Part shown: positions 8,308-17,121 of the stretch, one piece after another
Position numbering within the stretch: the stretch's first letter is position 1
How the letters are laid out: the number at the start of each line of letters is the position of its first letter
DNA from: Geitlerinema sp. BBD 1991-9
Lineage (GTDB): Bacteria; Cyanobacteriota; Cyanobacteriia; Cyanobacteriales; Geitlerinemataceae
Reading direction: 5' to 3'
Length of the DNA stretch: 33,083 nt
NCBI GenBank assembly: GCA_001657325.1
Contig: LWRO01000048.1
Location: forward strand, 1-33,083
The notes under the pieces: generated by a model
What the model saw: the letters and a program-made list of their open reading frames with translations, nothing else
The model's database searches: none
What the model was told of the DNA's origin: nothing
Made by a program: the position numbers and the translations under genes

Positions 8308-11172
8308 TTATCTTCGATCGAGCAACCAATAGGTCATCATCTGACCTCGTCCTTTCACATCGAGCATTCCACGCGGTTCGAAGACGTATCGATCCTTTAA
8401 TCGCAAATACGTCGCTTCGGTCACTTGAATTTTGCCAACTTGCCCCTGAGACTCCATGCGGCTGGCGATATTCACCGTATCTCCCCATAGGTCGTAGGTG
8501 AACTTGCGAATGCCGATGACACCCGCAACCACCGGGCCGGTATTAATGCCAATTCGCAACTGAAAGGACAGACCGTTTTCCTGTTTGAACTGTCCGATCG
8601 CCCACTGCATCTCTAACGCCATCTCTGCAATCGCTATAGCGTGGTCGTCCATGGGCATTGGTAAACCCGCTGCCACCATATAAGCATCGCCGATGGTTTT
8701 AATTTTTTCTAACCGATACGCCAGTGCAAACTGATCGAACGTTGAGAAAATTTCGTTGAGCAAATCGACGAGTTTCGACGGCGACATCTGCGCCGAGAGA
8801 CTGGTAAAGTTCACTAAATCCGCAAACAGGATCGTCGCTTCCTCGAACCGCTCGGCAATACAAGTTTGGTCTTGTTTGAGACGTTCGGCGATCGTGCGGG
8901 GTAACACGTTCAGTAACAGGCGCTCCGATTTTTCCTGCTCGATGCGAAGGGCGGCCTCCGCTTCTTTGCGCATGGTGATGTCCTGTACCGTGCCTTCGTA
9001 ATAAATCAAGCGACCTCGCTTGTCCCGCACCGTGCGCGCGTTTTCCGAAGTCCAGATAATACTGCCGTCTTTGCGGTAAACTTGCGACTCGAAATCTGCA
9101 ACCGACCCATTTTTGCCCAACGCGCTGACGAACTCGGTTCGACGGTTGGGACGGACGTACACTTGTGTCGCGATGTCAGTTACGTGTGCCTGCAAGTCTT
9201 CCAGGGACTCATAACCGTACATCTGTACCAGAGCTGGGTTCGCACTATCGAACTGGCCGTCAGGTGTGGTTTGATAAATCCCTTCAGCGGCGTTTTCAAA
9301 AATACTGCGATATTTTTCTTCCGCTTCTCTGAGGGCATCGAGTACCCGCTTGCGTTCGGTGATGTTTCGCGCCACCCAGATGACGCAGTTATCGGGTAGG
9401 GGGGATACCGTAGCGGCAAACCAAACTTCTGTCGGCTCGCCCGTTTCAATCTCTGCAACGATGAGGCTATATTCGAGGTTGACCGTTTGTCCGGCGTTGA
9501 GAGCGCGTTGAATGTGTCGGATGAAGATACTCGCTTGGGTGGGAGGCAACACTTCGTAAACGCTTTTGCCGATTCGATCGCCCGTAGGACTGTAAAGGAC
9601 TTCGGAATTGGTCGAAACGATTTTGACGTAGCGTCCTTGAGCGTCGAACACGGTAATGACATCGGTCATTGCTTCAAAGAGCGCCCGCAGTTCTGCTTCA
9701 GATTTCCGCAGGGCTGCTTCGACGCGCTGGCGTTCGGCCACTTCTTGCATGAGTCGATCGTTCGATTGTTTGAGGGCAGCTGTTCGTTCTTCAACGCGGC
9801 TTTCGAGTTCTTCGTTGGCCCGTTGCAGGGCTTCTTCCGCTCGCTTGCGTTCGGTGATGTCTTCGACCGTGCCTTCGTAGTAGAGTAGATTGTCGTCTTC
9901 GTCATAGACAGTACGGGCGTTTTCCGAAATCCAGACGATCGAGCCGTCTTGGCGGTAAATTTGCTGCTCGAACCCGACGACGCGACCGACTGAACGCAAC
10001 TTCGATCGAAATTGTTGGCGCAAGTCGAGATCGACGTAAAGCACTCGATCGTTATAGCTGAGTTGACCGATCAGGGTTTCAGGGGAATCGTAACCGTAAA
10101 TTCTCGCCAGTGCGGGATTTGCACTGAGATAGCGTCCGTCTGGTGCAATTTGGTAAATGCCTTCGACAGCGTTCTCGAAGATGTTACGGTATTTGGCTTC
10201 GGCATTTTTTAACGCTTGAATTGCCCGATGGCGTTCGGTAATATCGATACCGACGGTAAAGGCCGCCCGTCCCTCATCGTATTTTTGGGCAGCGATTAAG
10301 TAACTGTGAGACTGTCCGTAAACTTTTGCCGTCACTTCCCTTAGCGCTTCGGAGTCGGAACTGTCGAAAAATTCTTCGAGAAAATTAGCAAATACCTCGC
10401 TGGTCTGTAAAAAGCCAATATCTTGACCGACAAAAGCTTCAGCCGGTAAGTTGTAGGTTTGTGCGAGGTGACCGTTGACCCCGAGATAGCGCAAGTCGGA
10501 ACTAATCCACGACACCATGCCGGGAACCGCTTCGAGAATGGCTTGTAGCTGGTCTTTAGCCGCTCGCAATTCGTTTTCAGCGCGGCGGCGTTCGGTAATA
10601 TCGATGCCGATGGTAAAGGCCGCCCGTCCTTCATCATATTTTTGGGCGACGATCAGGAAATCGCGAGGTTCGCCTTGGACGTAGGTTCGGACTTCGCGGC
10701 TCGTATCGGTTTTAGAACTCTCGAAAAACGATCGAATGAAATCGTAAAATTCCAAGCTCACTTCCATGAAACCGATCTCTCGTCCGACGAAGTCTTCAGC
10801 CGGAATGCCGAAATGTTGAGCTAGGCATTGGTTGACCCCGAGATAGCACAAATCGGAACGAATCCAGGAGACGACACCGGGAACTGCGGCGAGAACGGCT
10901 TCGAGTTGTTCTTTGGCCGATCTCAAGGCATTTTCAGCTTGGCTGCGCTCGACGATTTCAGCCACGAGTTGGTCGTTGGCTTCGAGAAGTGCCGCTGTGC
11001 GTTCTTCGAGTTGGGATTCAAGGCTGGCTTGGGATTCAAGGCTGGCTTGGGAATTTGACAGTGACCCGTTCGTAGCGATAACGGCCGTTTGAACTTCGAG
11101 CTGGCGAACTCGCTGGCGGAGGGCAACTAATTCCTCAATCAGCTGCGCTTTGGTTTTCTCTTCGTCTCTCAT
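8308..11172 (-). CDS. Multi-PAS class III adenylate cyclase
   Basis: Starting at the ATG at 11172 (MRDEEKTKAQL) gives 954 residues; in-frame starts at 11205 and 11262 are possible. The order is an N-terminal coiled coil (1-85) and five PAS/PAC modules (about 86-195, 205-315, 325-440, 490-605, 616-735). Coiled-coil linkers follow PAS3 and PAS5. The C-terminal cyclase domain (about 775-950) has metal-binding D785 and D829, adenine-selecting K825 and D894, and N901/R905. K plus D indicates adenylate rather than guanylate cyclase. PAS1/PAS2 and PAS3/PAS5 are near duplicates, so the array grew by internal duplication. No membrane segment is visible, so it is a cytoplasmic cAMP sensor. Ligands are unknown; no heme- or flavin-type cysteine is obvious. 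Confidence 0.92.
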   Translation of the reverse strand: MRDEEKTKAQLIEELVALRQRVRQLEVQTAVIATNGSLSNSQASLESQASLESQLEERTAALLEANDQLVAEIVERSQAENALRSAKEQLEAVLAAVPGVVSWIRSDLCYLGVNQCLAQHFGIPAEDFVGREIGFMEVSLEFYDFIRSFFESSKTDTSREVRTYVQGEPRDFLIVAQKYDEGRAAFTIGIDITERRRAENELRAAKDQLQAILEAVPGMVSWISSDLRYLGVNGHLAQTYNLPAEAFVGQDIGFLQTSEVFANFLEEFFDSSDSEALREVTAKVYGQSHSYLIAAQKYDEGRAAFTVGIDITERHRAIQALKNAEAKYRNIFENAVEGIYQIAPDGRYLSANPALARIYGYDSPETLIGQLSYNDRVLYVDLDLRQQFRSKLRSVGRVVGFEQQIYRQDGSIVWISENARTVYDEDDNLLYYEGTVEDITERKRAEEALQRANEELESRVEERTAALKQSNDRLMQEVAERQRVEAALRKSEAELRALFEAMTDVITVFDAQGRYVKIVSTNSEVLYSPTGDRIGKSVYEVLPPTQASIFIRHIQRALNAGQTVNLEYSLIVAEIETGEPTEVWFAATVSPLPDNCVIWVARNITERKRVLDALREAEEKYRSIFENAAEGIYQTTPDGQFDSANPALVQMYGYESLEDLQAHVTDIATQVYVRPNRRTEFVSALGKNGSVADFESQVYRKDGSIIWTSENARTVRDKRGRLIYYEGTVQDITMRKEAEAALRIEQEKSERLLLNVLPRTIAERLKQDQTCIAERFEEATILFADLVNFTSLSAQMSPSKLVDLLNEIFSTFDQFALAYRLEKIKTIGDAYMVAAGLPMPMDDHAIAIAEMALEMQWAIGQFKQENGLSFQLRIGINTGPVVAGVIGIRKFTYDLWGDTVNIASRMESQGQVGKIQVTEATYLRLKDRYVFEPRGMLDVKGRGQMMTYWLLDRR

Positions 11173-11262
11173 AGGGATGCGTCGCTCGACGGGTGAAGAT
11201 GTCATAGCTGTATCGGGTTTGAGATAGGTTTCGGCGCGATTGCGGTTCGCCGATCGGTACAC

Positions 11263-11767
11263 CCTGAAAGATCGCGCACCTTAGGTGCGGATCGAGATCG
11301 AACTCCGTTGACCAGACAAGATCGATCGATCTCGATTGCCTCTACGTCCGTGCTCCCTGAAAAACGATCGTGTCTCGAGGGTACTATCTTAACTGTATCG
11401 CTTTGCCATGAGTCTTGAAACTCGTCAAAAGCATTCTGCGAACGATGGGGGAATGGGGTACGCTTGGCATTAAATAACGGCGTTCTTTGCATTCTCAATT
11501 CGGTTAGTATCGAAACTCTATCGTTTTTATGCAAAATGAAATTTTGTCGTTCCGGTCGATTTTTGGCCTTTTTAGCCCGGATTGTCGGTTTCAAATCCAT
11601 TTTCTTGCCAAAAATCCTTCGCATACCCTGTGGGGTTACACCCTGGAGGATTACCCCCCATCCGGCCTTCCGTAGAGTTTCTTAACAATTGCTACCGCAG
11701 CACCCCACAAGTTTTGTATTCTAACAAGCAGTCTTTTTAGATTTTCTAAAACGGAGTCACAACTTTC
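11263..11767. other. Intergenic gap between divergent cyclase and hemJ
   Basis: No convincing coding region or tRNA is seen. The gap should contain the two divergent promoters. Just before hemJ is a pyrimidine/purine-mixed leader with GGAG at about 11753, around 12 nt before the start. Confidence 0.4.
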
Positions 11768-12337
11768 ATGGCTTACTTGTGGTATAAAGCATTTCACTTG
11801 ATCGGCGTAGTGGTTTGGTTTGCAGGCTTGTTCTATTTGGTCCGCCTGTTTATTTATCATGCCGAAGCGGATGCCGAACCCGAACCCGCCCGCTCGATTT
11901 TAAAAAATCAATATCAAATCATGGAAAAACGCCTGTACAACATCATTACTACGCCGGGGATGTTGGTTACAGCAGCAATGGCCGTCGGCATTATTACAAC
12001 TGAGCCGGATATTTTAAAATCGGGATGGCTTCACGTCAAGCTGTTGTTTGTCGCCATTTTAATCGGCTACCATTTTTATTGCGGACGCTTGATGAAACAA
12101 TTGGAAAAAGGCGAGTGTAAGTTGACGAGCAAACAGCTTCGAGCGCTCAACGAAGGCCCGACGGTATTATTACTCGTTATCGTTATGTTGGCGGTCTTTA
12201 AGAATAATTTCCCCACCAATATTGCGCCTTGGTTGATTTTCGGCTCGATCGTGGTTATGGCTGCCACCATCCAACTTTACGCTCGCAAGCGTCGTTTGGA
12301 TAAAGAACGTCAGTTAACTGAAGCCTCACAATCTTAG
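11768..12337 (+). CDS. hemJ: Protoporphyrinogen IX oxidase HemJ
   Basis: HemJ oxidises protoporphyrinogen IX to protoporphyrin IX, the last common step before heme and chlorophyll, in most cyanobacteria, which lack HemY and HemG. The 189-residue protein has four to five hydrophobic helices (about 8-30, 62-80, 87-105, 130-150, 156-175). The conserved early histidine H10 in YKAFHLIGVVVWFAGLFY is associated with heme b binding. The HVKLLF and EGPTVLL segments are characteristic of the family. The C-terminus is basic and presumably cytoplasmic. The gene appears monocistronic, ending at a strong palindromic terminator shared with the convergent hydrolase. Confidence 0.93.
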   Translation: MAYLWYKAFHLIGVVVWFAGLFYLVRLFIYHAEADAEPEPARSILKNQYQIMEKRLYNIITTPGMLVTAAMAVGIITTEPDILKSGWLHVKLLFVAILIGYHFYCGRLMKQLEKGECKLTSKQLRALNEGPTVLLLVIVMLAVFKNNFPTNIAPWLIFGSIVVMAATIQLYARKRRLDKERQLTEASQS

Positions 12338-12370
12338 GGGATAAATTCATTGGGGGATGAGGTCATGGGG

Positions 12371-12403
12371 AGACTCCCGATTTCTTTAAGAAACCGGGAG
12401 TCT
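12371..12403. terminator. Bidirectional terminator / repeated palindrome
   Basis: AGACTCCCG-A-TTTC (12371-12384) pairs with its partner at 12390-12403 with one mismatch and a short loop. It sits between convergent hemJ and the hydrolase and could stop both transcripts. Palindromes of the gactcccg...cgggagtc type are dispersed repeats in many filamentous cyanobacteria, as I recall them, so it may also be a mobile palindrome. Confidence 0.6.
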
Positions 12404-12441
12404 AAATTGAAACTAATCTGGAAATATTTTGGCTTTTTTTA

Positions 12442-13326
12442 TCAATTTCTAAACGCTAAAATTTGCTTGGCTGTTGTCTGAGGACGTTCTAAGTGGGGAA
12501 CGTGTCCGCAGCAGGGAATCCAAGCCAGCTTACTGTCGGGAATTAGCTGTAAAAATTCCGTTGCGTCTTTCGTTCCTAAAATTCGATCGTCCTCTCCCCA
12601 AAGAACTAAAGTTGGAAGTTGTAGCTCAGTGAGTTTCGATTTTAAAGATGGATAACCGCCACTTTTGGTAAAGGCAATTAACGAACGTCGCCATCCTTCA
12701 GATTCTAAGTGTAGCGCCGCACAACAACGAGCATCTTCAGAGTTAAACTGTTTGTCGAAATAGGCGGTATAGCTGATAGTGTTACGAACGCTGGGGCGAC
12801 GGAGGAATTCAGCAGCGAGATAGTCGAAGGGGGGAACGAGATATTTGCCAGCGACTGGCCCGTTGGTCAGTCCTACGCTGTCGAGTAAGACGAGTCTTTC
12901 GACCGCTTCAGGATGAGCGATCGAGAAATCGATGGCGGCGGCCCCTCCCATAGACGCACCGACGAGGATAATCGGTCGATCGATCGCCGCTTGCCAAAAC
13001 CCGTAAAGATGCGCTTCGATATCAGACGGGGTGAACGATACGTCGATGGCGCGTTCGGTAAACCCGAAACCCAGTAAGTCTACTGCCCAAGTTTCGCTCG
13101 ATCGTGCGAGCAGGGGTTGCAACCGGCGAAATTCTAAAATAGAACTGTCGAACCCATGCAATAGCACGATCGGCGTTCCACTGGTTCCGAGTCGAGTGTA
13201 AGTGGTCGCAATGGGATCTTGGCGTAAGCTTGTCCGAACCTCGAGACGTTGAATGCGAATCGCTTGCTCGATCGAAGTCCGTTCGCTGAGAGCGGAGACG
13301 TTTGGCGGTAAAAATTCGGGAAACAC
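12442..13326 (-). CDS. Alpha/beta hydrolase
   Basis: The 294-residue alpha/beta-hydrolase-fold protein has an intact triad. Nucleophile S125 lies in GASMGG (124-128), acid D247 in WGEDDRIL, and H275 in CGHVPHLERP. The oxyanion-hole HGFD motif is at 57-60. A lid-like helical insertion with a CC pair (201-202) lies between the nucleophile and the acid. There is no signal peptide. The closest relatives by architecture are the esterase / C-C hydrolase group often seen as single genes in cyanobacteria. The substrate cannot be assigned. It converges on hemJ, and the start region faces the TnpB element, whose left hairpin lies about 35 bp upstream. Confidence 0.85.
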   Translation of the reverse strand: MFPEFLPPNVSALSERTSIEQAIRIQRLEVRTSLRQDPIATTYTRLGTSGTPIVLLHGFDSSILEFRRLQPLLARSSETWAVDLLGFGFTERAIDVSFTPSDIEAHLYGFWQAAIDRPIILVGASMGGAAAIDFSIAHPEAVERLVLLDSVGLTNGPVAGKYLVPPFDYLAAEFLRRPSVRNTISYTAYFDKQFNSEDARCCAALHLESEGWRRSLIAFTKSGGYPSLKSKLTELQLPTLVLWGEDDRILGTKDATEFLQLIPDSKLAWIPCCGHVPHLERPQTTAKQILAFRN

Positions 13327-13360
13327 GGTTAATGGGATGACTGAAGATTGGGGGTTTCAA

Positions 13361-14325
13361 GCCCCGCCCTAGAAGGGCGGCATTAAAGATGCCAATATGA
13401 TACTAGCCAAGCAGGTGTCAAATTGTGTTTGTTCTCGAATACAAGGTCAAACCCAAACCTCATCAAGTCGGAGTCATCGACAAAGCGATTCGGACGGCTC
13501 AGTTCGTTCAAAATAAGGTCTTACGTTACTGGATGGACAATCGAGGCGTGGGAAAAGCTGAGTTATTTCGGTACAATACGCGACTGAAAAAAGAGTTTAA
13601 GTTCGTCGAGGAACTGAACTCCCATGCTTGCCAAACCGCCGTCGAGCCTACCCTGAGAGCGATTACCCGTTTTTACGAAAACCGTAAAAACCAGGTGAAA
13701 TGGAAAAAGGGTTATCCTCGATTCAAGAAAAATACCCGCTCAGTTGAGTACAAAATCTCAGGCTGGAAACTGTCAGAAGACCGCAAGCATATCGTCTTTA
13801 TGGACAAAAAAGGTATCGAACACCTGCGTTTAATCAGTTCTAGGGATTTAAATTTCTACCAACCCGAACAGATTAAGCGCGTCCGAATCCTCAAAAGAGC
13901 CGATGGCTATTACGTCCAGTTTTGTATTAAACTCGACCCGAAGCTGATAGTATCCAACTCGCTAACCCCTTCTCAAAAGGCAGTGAGAATTGATGTGGGA
14001 TTGAAGTATTTCCTGGCAGACAGTCAAGGAAATGTCGAACCAATTCCTCAATTTTATCGAAAAGCTGAAAAGCGACTCAAACGATTCAACCGTCAAAAGT
14101 CTAAGAAGTTCCGCAAAGGACAAAAACCGTCCCAAAACTATCGAAAAGTGAGACAGCGATATGCTCGTCAACATTTAAGTTCTTAAATTGGGATTGAGTA
14201 GGGTGGGGCGCACCCGAATTCACGCATCGGGAGAGATTCTCTCTTGGTTGGTTGGAGAATCCTGCCAGCTAACGGAGACTCGTAGAACGATGAATCCCCC
14301 TTGCCTTCAGGCGGGGGAGAACGTC
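13361..14325 (+). mobile_element. TnpB-only IS200/IS605-type element, internally deleted
   Basis: The left end carries an imperfect subterminal hairpin (CCGCCCT 13364-13370 with AGGGCGG 13374-13380). The right end has CCCCC 14296-14300 and GCC 14303-14305 pairing with GGC and GGGGG at 14310-14317, followed by GTCAA. This is the usual asymmetric hairpin organisation of the family. No TnpA transposase is present. In intact elements the right end also encodes the guide (omega/reRNA) overlapping the tnpB 3' end; that part survives here. End points are approximate to about 10 bp. Confidence 0.7.
13425..14186 (+). pseudogene. tnpB: TnpB (IS605 OrfB) N-terminal two-thirds, truncated
   Basis: A GTG at 13425 opens a 253-residue frame with the TnpB N-terminal wedge domain. 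The RuvC-I motif AVRIDVGLKYF carries catalytic D190. The frame ends in [11 protein letters not shown] followed by a stop, exactly where intact TnpB continues into the RuvC-II and zinc-ribbon region. The C-terminal tail ([15 protein letters not shown]) reappears at once in another frame from 14188. About 130-150 residues holding the RuvC-II glutamate, the zinc finger and RuvC-III are therefore missing. The protein cannot be an active guided nuclease, but an RNA- or DNA-binding remnant is conceivable. Confidence 0.85.
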
Positions 14326-14343
14326 AAAAACAACTGCACAGAG
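14188..14343 (+). pseudogene. TnpB C-terminal tail remnant, open into anmK
   Basis: The translation [19 protein letters not shown] continuing to about ENVKNN is the typical tail of cyanobacterial TnpB proteins. It has no stop codon before anmK and is in the same frame, so TnpB tail and kinase form one uninterrupted frame (14188-15504). Confidence 0.7.
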
Positions 14344-14379
14344 GCTCGAGAAAACATGATAGCGGAGGACGCTTCTCCC

Positions 14380-15504
14380 ATGCGGGTGGTGGGTTTGATG
14401 AGTGGGACTTCCATCGATGGTATCGATGCGGCGTTGGTGGAACTGACGGGAACGGAGGAAGATTTGCAGGTGATGCCGATTGCCGCCAACACCTATCCCT
14501 ATCCTGACGAGTTGAAAACACAAATTTTGGAAGTTTGCAGCGGCGCGGCGATTTCGATGGCTCAGTTGGCGCAGTTGGACGACTCGATCGCCGCAGTTTT
14601 TGCAGAAGCTGCCACGGACGTTCAACGAGATCGATCTCCCGCTCATCTGATCGGTTCTCACGGACAAACGGTCTTTCATCGCCCCCCAGATCGGGAAAGA
14701 TTGGGGTACAGTTTGCAACTGGGGCGAGGGGACGCAATCGCTCGGCGGACGGGAATTCCCACTGTTAGCAATTTTCGCGTGGCAGATATGGCAGTGGGGG
14801 GCCAAGGAGCGCCCTTAGTCCCCAAAATCGATGCGTGTCTGTTCGGACATCTCGATCGAGATCGCTGCGTGCAAAATATTGGAGGAATCGCTAACGTCAC
14901 CTATCTTCCGGCGGGTTGTTCTCGCAATTTCGAGGTGGTGCGCGGGTGGGATACTGGCCCCGGAAACGTCCTGCTCGATTTAGCTGTGTCGCAATTAACG
15001 GGGGGACGTCAAACTTTCGATCGAAACGGGGCTTGGGCTGCGACGGGAACGCCTCATCTCAAATTGGTCGATCGATGGCTCGAGGACGAGTTTTTCCATC
15101 AACCGCCGCCGAAATCGACGGGACGAGAGCGGTTTGGTCGAACGTTTTTACAACAATGTCGCACTGAAGCTGAGGCGTTGAGTGTAGCAGATTGGCTGGC
15201 GACACTAACCGAACTAACCGTTCGTTCGATCGTCGAGAGTTACCGTCGGTTCTTACCCTGTTTACCCGACGACGTGTTCCTGTGTGGGGGCGGAAGCCGA
15301 AACAGCTATCTCCAACAGCGATTGCAGGCGCATTTGGGGGATGTTTCCGTACAAACCACTGACGATGTCGGTGTCAATGCGGATTTTAAAGAAGCGATCG
15401 CCTTTGCCGTGTTAGCCTATTGGCGCACCTTAGACATTTCGGGAAATCTTACCTCCGTTACAGGTGCAACGAGATCGACTGTTCTCGGAGAGCTGTATCG
15501 GTAG
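14380..15504 (+). CDS. anmK: Anhydro-N-acetylmuramic acid kinase
   Basis: AnmK opens the 1,6-anhydro ring of anhydro-MurNAc and phosphorylates it, recycling cell-wall sugar to MurNAc-6-phosphate. From the ATG at 14380 the protein is 374 residues. The ASKHA-type phosphate motif [10 protein letters not shown] is at 5-14, followed by [19 protein letters not shown], the WDTGPGN segment with the catalytic aspartate, and [14 protein letters not shown] at 14364-14368 supports this start (11-nt spacing). An ATG at 14356 would add eight residues. The reading frame continues upstream into TnpB-tail sequence, so an extended form from a non-ATG start cannot be excluded. Its native promoter may lie under or have been displaced by the insertion. 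Confidence 0.92.
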   Translation: MRVVGLMSGTSIDGIDAALVELTGTEEDLQVMPIAANTYPYPDELKTQILEVCSGAAISMAQLAQLDDSIAAVFAEAATDVQRDRSPAHLIGSHGQTVFHRPPDRERLGYSLQLGRGDAIARRTGIPTVSNFRVADMAVGGQGAPLVPKIDACLFGHLDRDRCVQNIGGIANVTYLPAGCSRNFEVVRGWDTGPGNVLLDLAVSQLTGGRQTFDRNGAWAATGTPHLKLVDRWLEDEFFHQPPPKSTGRERFGRTFLQQCRTEAEALSVADWLATLTELTVRSIVESYRRFLPCLPDDVFLCGGGSRNSYLQQRLQAHLGDVSVQTTDDVGVNADFKEAIAFAVLAYWRTLDISGNLTSVTGATRSTVLGELYR

Positions 15505-15648
15505 TCGAACCCCCTCAAAATCCAATAAGATGCTCTTAGGACGGGGTTCCAATCGATCGAATCGAGGCATTGCCCACAACGCCCCGACGATGCGATTGCA
15601 AGGGAGAGTTGAATCCCGGATCGCGACGGTAACTTCACTGAGATAGCT

Positions 15649-16095
15649 GTGGCTCATACGTTTCTACTCGAACAAGGTCGGTGGCGCTTAGAAGGGAACT
15701 GGCTAGAACGCCATAGTATGCCAATCGTCGTCACAGGCCGAACGATTGTCGCATGGGGTCAGGATAACTGGTACAGTATGGTGACGAAGTTCACCTTTCC
15801 CAACCAAGAACGAGACGATATTACGTTTCAATATCGCGGTCGCCTTGACGGCGGCGAACGTCAGTATACGTTCGTCCTCCAACACAGCGAACTCGGCCGC
15901 GTGGAAGGAGAAGGTTGGATTACCCCCGAATCGATCGTTCAACGCTACTGGACGCTCAACGATAAACAGCGGCGAAGTGGATTTGAGACACTCCATCGCG
16001 TCGACGATCGAAAATATTACTTATCGAGTGCGATGATGGCAGGATTGCACCTAACAAGTGCGATGGATGCAACTTTGGAACTGCAATACAGCTAA
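15649..16095 (+). CDS. Small conserved-looking protein, unknown function
   Basis: A GTG start at 15649 gives 148 residues. The protein is rich in beta-type segments, with repeated aromatic-flanked strands such as WRLEGNWLER, DITFQYRGRLDGGERQYTF and KYYLSSAMM. There is no signal peptide or membrane helix. This looks like a small lipocalin- or barrel-like fold, but I recognise no family. It lies between anmK and cysH on the same strand, with 144 and 206 bp gaps, so it is probably transcribed alone. Codon use matches its neighbours. Confidence 0.65.
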   Translation: MAHTFLLEQGRWRLEGNWLERHSMPIVVTGRTIVAWGQDNWYSMVTKFTFPNQERDDITFQYRGRLDGGERQYTFVLQHSELGRVEGEGWITPESIVQRYWTLNDKQRRSGFETLHRVDDRKYYLSSAMMAGLHLTSAMDATLELQYS

Positions 16096-16301
16096 TCGAA
16101 CGTTTGCTCGATCCGAAGAAACGGCATTTCGATCGAAGCAATCTTTGGGGCGGCCCTTCTCACAAACAATAAGTTTGCAATCGATCGTCTTTACTTTGAA
16201 CCGGCTTCTAGCGACAAGGAACGCTGTAAAATTATTCTAGTTTGTGAGAATTTAACTCAATAGCCTTATCTTCACTGTTCTTTACCCAAACATCGCGCTG
16301 T

Positions 16302-17060
16302 ATGATCGTTTTTACACCAGAAACAACCCACCTGGATCTCGAAGCCGTTAACGCTAACCTCGATCGAGCTTCGGCAACTGAAGTTGTTGAATGGTCCGTC
16401 CAGACCTTTGGAGACGGATTAGTCATGAGTAGTAGCTTTGGCATTCAGGCGGCTGTTATGCTTCATCTGGTTACGCGCGTCAAGCCGGATATTCCCGTAA
16501 TTTGGATCGATACAGGCTATCTCCCAGCTGAAACTTACCGCTTTGCTGAAAATCTAACTCAGCGCTTAAATCTCAACCTGAAAGTGTATCAATCGCCGAT
16601 GACCCCCGCGCGGATGGAAGCGCTTTACGGCAAACTTTGGGAAAAAGAAGATGTCGAATCCTTAAACCGCTACGACTACATCCGCAAAGTCGAACCCATG
16701 CAACGGGCGCTACAGGAGTTAAACGCAACGGCTTGGTTGGCCGGTTTACGAGCCGATCAAACGCAGCACCGTCAATCGTTACGCCGCGTCGATCGACAAG
16801 GAGAACGCTATAAAGCCTATCCGATTTTGCAGTGGAACGCGAAAGACATTTACGAGTACTTGATGAAGTACGATTTGCCCTATCATCCTTATTTCGATCT
16901 CGGCTACACGACGGTTGGTGACTGGCATTCGAGTCGTCCTCTAACCGCTGACGACGAACACGAGCGAGATACGCGCTTCCGGGGACTCAAGCAGGAATGT
17001 GGCTTACATTTACCGCAAACCGACGGCGAAGCGCAAAGTCTCAACTCGAGTTCGTTGTAA
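16302..17060 (+). CDS. cysH: Phosphoadenylyl-sulfate reductase (thioredoxin)
   Basis: CysH reduces PAPS to sulfite with thioredoxin in assimilatory sulfate reduction. The 252-residue protein has the PP-loop SSSFG (43-47), the [12 protein letters not shown] segment (68-79) and the C-terminal catalytic ECGLH (232-236, C233). The two CC pairs that hold a 4Fe-4S cluster in APS-type reductases are absent, so this is the PAPS-specific, cluster-free type. The start ATG at 16302 gives the family-typical N-terminus. No other sulfate-assimilation gene is adjacent. Confidence 0.94.
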   Translation: MIVFTPETTHLDLEAVNANLDRASATEVVEWSVQTFGDGLVMSSSFGIQAAVMLHLVTRVKPDIPVIWIDTGYLPAETYRFAENLTQRLNLNLKVYQSPMTPARMEALYGKLWEKEDVESLNRYDYIRKVEPMQRALQELNATAWLAGLRADQTQHRQSLRRVDRQGERYKAYPILQWNAKDIYEYLMKYDLPYHPYFDLGYTTVGDWHSSRPLTADDEHERDTRFRGLKQECGLHLPQTDGEAQSLNSSSL

Positions 17061-17121
17061 GGTTCGATTTGGGTTCTCCTGACCATTCATTGACAATGAA
17101 TTGACCGTTAAGAATTGACCG

